From DATCKG01 sp036562385 (GTDB taxonomy: Bacteria; Bacillota; Sulfobacillia; Symbiobacteriales; Symbiobacteriaceae), in the NCBI GenBank assembly GCA_036562385.1, contig DATCKG010000065.1, positions 1 to 16,930 on the forward strand: DNA of 16,930 bases, given 5' to 3'. Under the pieces are notes generated by a model. The model was given only the letters and a program-made list of their open reading frames with translations, ran no database searches and was not told where the DNA came from. The position numbers and the translations under genes were made by a program. Below, in pieces: positions 14,441-16,930 of the stretch (position 1 is its first letter; every line of letters starts with the position of its first letter).

Positions 14441-14776
14441 ATGGCGCAGCATCCGGAATTTCGGGTTTTCGAGGTCTTCGTTCAGAAAGACCATCTGAGC
14501 CCCCACGTCTGGGTGGGCAGCGTGGATGCGGGATCCCCGGAGGACGCGCTGATCATGGCGCGGGAAGGGTTTCTGCGCCGGGACCCGGCGGTCTCCATCT
14601 GGGTAGTGCCGTCTGATGCGATCTACGGCACCGACTATCAGGACCGCGACTTCTTCGCCCGGGAGACCGACAAGGAGTACCGGCTGGTCAGCGCCTATGC
14701 GCCGGAGAATGCCGAGCGGTGGCGCAAGTATAAGCGCAGCTTGCTGGATATCGAGAAGGATTTCATAAAGGACTGA
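14441..14776 (+). CDS. paaB: Phenylacetyl-CoA 1,2-epoxidase subunit PaaB
   Basis: Small subunit of the epoxidase, 111 residues. It does not bind the substrate itself; in the family it bridges PaaAC units and is needed for the active complex. Conserved blocks are seen: FRVFEVFVQKDHLSPHVWVG, SVDAGSPEDALIMAREGFLR and SIWVVPSDAI. ATG 14441 follows GGGGGAG; the stop shares one base with the paaC start (TGATG). It is slightly longer than the roughly 95-residue E. coli protein, with the extra part in the Arg/Lys-rich C-terminus (WRKYKRSLLDIEKDFIKD). Confidence 0.95.
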   Translation: MAQHPEFRVFEVFVQKDHLSPHVWVGSVDAGSPEDALIMAREGFLRRDPAVSIWVVPSDAIYGTDYQDRDFFARETDKEYRLVSAYAPENAERWRKYKRSLLDIEKDFIKD

Positions 14777-15573
14777 TGGGCATGGCGAATGTGGATCGCG
14801 GCGCCCTGGTGGCGCTTCTGTACCAGATGGCCGATGACGAACTGATCGTCGGCCACCGGGATTGCGAGTGGCTGGGTCTGGCGCCTCATCTGGAGGAGGA
14901 TGTGGCCTTCTCCTCCATTGCCCAGGATGAGGTGGGGCATGCGGTCAATCTCTATCAGCTCCTGCAGGACCTGGGAGAGGGCCGAGTGGATGACCTGGCC
15001 TACGGCCGTCCGCCGGAGCGGTACCTGAATGCCGTCTTGCTGGAGCGGCCCAACGGCAAGGGCACGTACATGGATAACCCCCAGTTTGACTGGGCCTACA
15101 CGGTGGTCCGCCGGCTGGTCTACGACGTCTTCGACGGAGTCCGCCTGGCGGTCGCGGCCCAGTCGGCCTACACACCCCTGGCCGACCTGGCGGCCCGGAT
15201 GCGGCGGGAGGAGCGGTATCACCTCCTGCACCACGTCACCTGGTTCAAGCGGCTGGCCACCGGGACCGAGGAGTCCCGAAGCCGCATTCTGAATGCCGTG
15301 GAGAAGGTGTGGCCGGACCTGCCCGGTCTCTTCGTCCTGGGTGAGGCCGGTCCAGGCGCCCACTTCCCGGCTAGCTCCGCGGACCTCTTGAGCCAGTTTG
15401 AAGCCGAGCTCAAGCCGCTCTTCCAGGAGGTCGGCATCCCCTGGAGGGAGATTAGCCTGAATCAGGAAATCGCCGAAAACGGGCGGCTCGGCATCCACTC
15501 CCCGGATCTGCGGACGCTTCTGACCACCATGGGCGAGGTCCGGTTCCAGGAACCGGAGGCGGTGGCATGGTAA
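14776..15573 (+). CDS. paaC: Phenylacetyl-CoA 1,2-epoxidase subunit PaaC
   Basis: Ferritin-like partner of PaaA in the epoxidase, 265 residues. In the well-studied enzyme PaaC is structural. Here the residues Glu22, Glu52, His55, Asp117, Glu146 and His149 sit at nearly the spacing of the PaaA ligands (Glu44, Glu74, His77, Asp132, Glu161, His164), so a metal site may be retained. Landmarks are HRDCEWLGLAPHLEEDVAFS, the IAQDEVGHAVNLY helix, ERPNGKGTYMDNPQFDW and MRREERYHLLHHVTWFKRL. ATG 14776 overlaps the paaB stop; ATG 14782 is better spaced (nine bases) from AAAGGA (14767-14772) and may be used, giving 263 residues. Numbering here is from 14776. The C-terminus GIHSPDLRTLLTTMGEV is typical. 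Confidence 0.96.
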   Translation: MGMANVDRGALVALLYQMADDELIVGHRDCEWLGLAPHLEEDVAFSSIAQDEVGHAVNLYQLLQDLGEGRVDDLAYGRPPERYLNAVLLERPNGKGTYMDNPQFDWAYTVVRRLVYDVFDGVRLAVAAQSAYTPLADLAARMRREERYHLLHHVTWFKRLATGTEESRSRILNAVEKVWPDLPGLFVLGEAGPGAHFPASSADLLSQFEAELKPLFQEVGIPWREISLNQEIAENGRLGIHSPDLRTLLTTMGEVRFQEPEAVAW

Positions 15574-16055
15574 GGGAAGAGGCCCTGTGGAAGGCACTGG
15601 AGACGGTGACCGATCCGGAGATTCCCTCTCTCAGCGTGGTGGAGATGGGGATGATCAAACGGGTCGAAGCCGAGGGGCGGGAGGTCCGGGTGGAGGTGCG
15701 GCCCACATTTGTGGGCTGCCCTGCCCTGGACATCATCCGGCGGGATATCCACGGCGCCCTTTCCGCGGTGGAAGGGGTACAGTCTGTGGAGATCCGGTTC
15801 GTGCACGACCCGCCCTGGTCGCCGGAGGAGATCTCTCCGACAGGGAAGGAGAAACTCCGGCAGTTCGGCATCGCTCCACCGGTCTCCTGCAGCGGGGACG
15901 CGCCGCTGACCCAGGTGGATGAGGTTCCCCCCTGTCCTTATTGCGGCTCCACCGACACCCATATGGAAAATCTCTTTGGTCCCACTGCTTGCCGGTTCAT
16001 CTGCTACTGCAACGGGTGCCAGCAACCCTTTGAGGCCATGAAGAGCCTCCGGTAG
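15567..16055 (+). CDS. paaD: Phenylacetate Fe-S maturation protein PaaD (PaaJ)
   Basis: An accessory protein of 162 residues, thought to help insert or deliver iron or Fe-S centres to the epoxidase system. The N-terminal part, about residues 1-85, is a MIP18/SufT-like (DUF59) domain with TDPEIPSLSVVEMGMI and the conserved Cys51 in RPTFVGCPALDII. The C-terminal part is a zinc-ribbon-like module with Cys123 and Cys126 (CPYCGS), FGPTAC and CYCNGCQQPF (Cys148, Cys151). ATG 15567 overlaps the end of paaC by seven bases, with GGAGG (15555-15559) upstream. It is the last recognisable paa gene; where paaE usually follows there is a large hairpin and an unknown gene. Confidence 0.94.
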   Translation: MVREEALWKALETVTDPEIPSLSVVEMGMIKRVEAEGREVRVEVRPTFVGCPALDIIRRDIHGALSAVEGVQSVEIRFVHDPPWSPEEISPTGKEKLRQFGIAPPVSCSGDAPLTQVDEVPPCPYCGSTDTHMENLFGPTACRFICYCNGCQQPFEAMKSLR

Positions 16056-16086
16056 GATTCGGACCCGCCAGGGATGCCAACATTTC

Positions 16087-16166
16087 CCCTGCCGGCACAA
16101 CCAGTCAGCCCACGCATGAGGCCGGAAGACGGCCCGTAGTATGGCAGTGGGCTGACTGGGGCAGGG
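16087..16166 (+). promoter_or_regulatory. Large bulged stem-loop between paaD and the next gene
   Basis: The 13-bp perfect repeat CCAGTCAGCCCAC (16101-16113) pairs with GTGGGCTGACTGG (16147-16159). Outside it, CCCTGCC (16087-16093) pairs with GGCAGGG (16160-16166) across a 7-nt bulge. The 33-nt apical part holds a smaller stem, GGCCG/CGGCC. No T-tract follows. It may be a 3'-end or leader RNA structure; it matches no riboswitch that I recognise. Confidence 0.6.
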
Positions 16167-16216
16167 TGAGGCACCCCCCGTTTGTCCGCCCGCTTCTTGG
16201 TCGATACTGATGGGCC

Positions 16217-16224
16217 AGGAGGGG
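16217..16224 (+). promoter_or_regulatory. Ribosome binding site that fixes the start of the last gene
   Basis: AGGAGGGG lies six bases before ATG 16231. The in-frame ATG at 16210 would put this site inside the gene. Confidence 0.7.
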
Positions 16225-16230
16225 TTGTCC

Positions 16231-16878
16231 ATGCGGAATGCGGGGGTGGAGGACCGGGTCCAACGGATTCTGGAGCAACACATGCACAACGAGCGGATGC
16301 TGGACGCCTACTGGCAGTGGGCCACCAATCCGACGCCGCCCGCAGCGGGATACGCACTGGAGGAAAACTGCGGCTTCATCGCCACCAACCTGCTGCTCCG
16401 GTACGGGGAGCCGGCCATCGAACTGGTGACGCAGATGGCGGCGGAATGCCGGGAACTCCGGCGGGAAGCGTCCGTATACGACCTCCAGCAGGCCGTCATT
16501 GCGGTGCTGAACGGGCCGGTGGGAAATGAACTGCGGGAAGGGATCCTGAACCGCATCAATCAGCCGATCCCGGAGCGCCGCTTGCTGGCGGCTTGGCTGG
16601 TCAGCAGGGCCCGCTGGGCGGGCCGGACGGGCGACGATGCCTGGCTGGCCGGGGAGTTTGACTGGTCCCTGGGGGTGGATCTGCAGTCTGCCTCCAAGGA
16701 CCTTCAGAGTCCCCTGGTGCGCACCCTGTACGGCATCGACGGATCCCAGGTGGATCTCGCCCGGGAGGCCCTGTTGGTGGGTGTGGTGAACCGGCTCCTC
16801 TATCGAAATGTATCCGGACGAATGGAACCCAAGATGCGTCCGGGTCCGCGCCTGCCGCTGGCGCGGATAACCTACTGA
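16231..16878 (+). CDS. Hypothetical protein, 215 aa, downstream of the paa genes
   Basis: I do not recognise this protein. It has 215 residues and begins MRNAGVEDRVQRILEQHMHN from ATG 16231, chosen for the AGGAGGGG site six bases upstream. It appears mostly alpha-helical and soluble, with no signal peptide or membrane span. Segments of note are HNERMLDAYWQWATNP, an ENCGFIATNLLLRYGEPAIE helix, QAVIAVLNGPVGNELREGIL and a basic C-terminal tail (GRMEPKMRPGPRLPLARITY). It contains one Cys and no flavin, NAD or ferredoxin motif, so it is not PaaE. It lies 175 bp after paaD in the same direction, between two stem-loops; whether it belongs to the operon is unclear. Confidence 0.8.
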   Translation: MRNAGVEDRVQRILEQHMHNERMLDAYWQWATNPTPPAAGYALEENCGFIATNLLLRYGEPAIELVTQMAAECRELRREASVYDLQQAVIAVLNGPVGNELREGILNRINQPIPERRLLAAWLVSRARWAGRTGDDAWLAGEFDWSLGVDLQSASKDLQSPLVRTLYGIDGSQVDLAREALLVGVVNRLLYRNVSGRMEPKMRPGPRLPLARITY

Positions 16879-16926
16879 GGCCGGGTCCCCGGACCGGGCT
16901 CTGTGCCCGGTTTCCGGGGCCCGGCC
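16879..16926 (+). terminator. Long GC-rich stem-loop after the last gene, probable terminator
   Basis: GGCCGGGTCCCCGG pairs with CCGGGGCCCGGCC with a single bulged T. An inner stem CCGGGC/GCCCGG encloses TCTGT, with TTT bulged on the 3' side. It begins right after the stop codon. The window ends four bases later, so a T-tract cannot be checked. Confidence 0.55.
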
Positions 16927-16930
16927 GCTG

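Noticed and set aside
16087..16230. Cobalamin, T-box or other known riboswitch before the last gene
   Set aside because: None of the conserved sequence blocks of these classes that I know is present; only the stem-loop itself is supported.

Overview
The window is 16.9 kb of GC-rich, densely coded bacterial DNA with strong AGGAGG-type ribosome binding sites, frequent GTG starts and lipoprotein and promoter signals like those of Firmicutes. A thermophilic, high-GC Firmicute such as Symbiobacterium or a relative is the best guess. That is an inference from style and gene content, not from a database match. Sixteen protein genes are supported: fifteen on the + strand and one on the - strand. No tRNA, rRNA, CRISPR array, insertion sequence or phage gene was seen.

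Left part (1-3733), housekeeping and orphan genes. It opens inside a UvrD/PcrA-type helicase whose first residues, including the Walker A motif, lie outside the window. Then comes the undecaprenyl-diphosphate phosphatase gene uppP. A convergent - strand gene for an unknown 126-residue protein follows, with its own recognisable promoter, ribosome binding site and terminator. A DinB-fold metalloprotein gene closes this part.

Middle part (3734-12709), a carbohydrate uptake and breakdown locus. A LacI-family regulator precedes genes for a lipoprotein sugar-binding protein, two CUT1-type ABC permeases and two large cytoplasmic (alpha/alpha)6 glycosidases of the glycogen-debranching type. Two imperfect palindromes of LacI type share 13 of 16 bases and lie 55 bp apart ahead of the binding-protein gene; a weaker one lies ahead of lacI. 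The likely scheme is that an oligosaccharide, probably a glucan or glucoside, is captured and imported, the two glycosidases cut it inside the cell, and the LacI protein releases its operators when the sugar is present. The locus has no transporter ATPase gene, so a shared one elsewhere is probably used. A strong rho-independent terminator at 12668-12709 ends it.

Right part (12849-16878), an aerobic phenylacetate locus. A consensus-like promoter, with a palindromic operator at its transcription start, drives a TetR-family regulator followed with overlapping or nearly touching ends by paaA, paaB, paaC and paaD. These encode the core of the phenylacetyl-CoA 1,2-epoxidase and its Fe-S maturation factor. 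The reductase gene paaE is absent from this window. The PaaC protein is unusual: it keeps the six diiron ligand positions found in PaaA at near-identical spacing. The last gene encodes a 215-residue protein of unknown function and lies between two large stem-loops.

The points most worth a second look are the PaaC with an apparently complete metal-ligand set, the pair of divergent debranching-type glycosidases, the two regulator-operator systems, the missing paaE and the bulged 80-nt hairpin after paaD.
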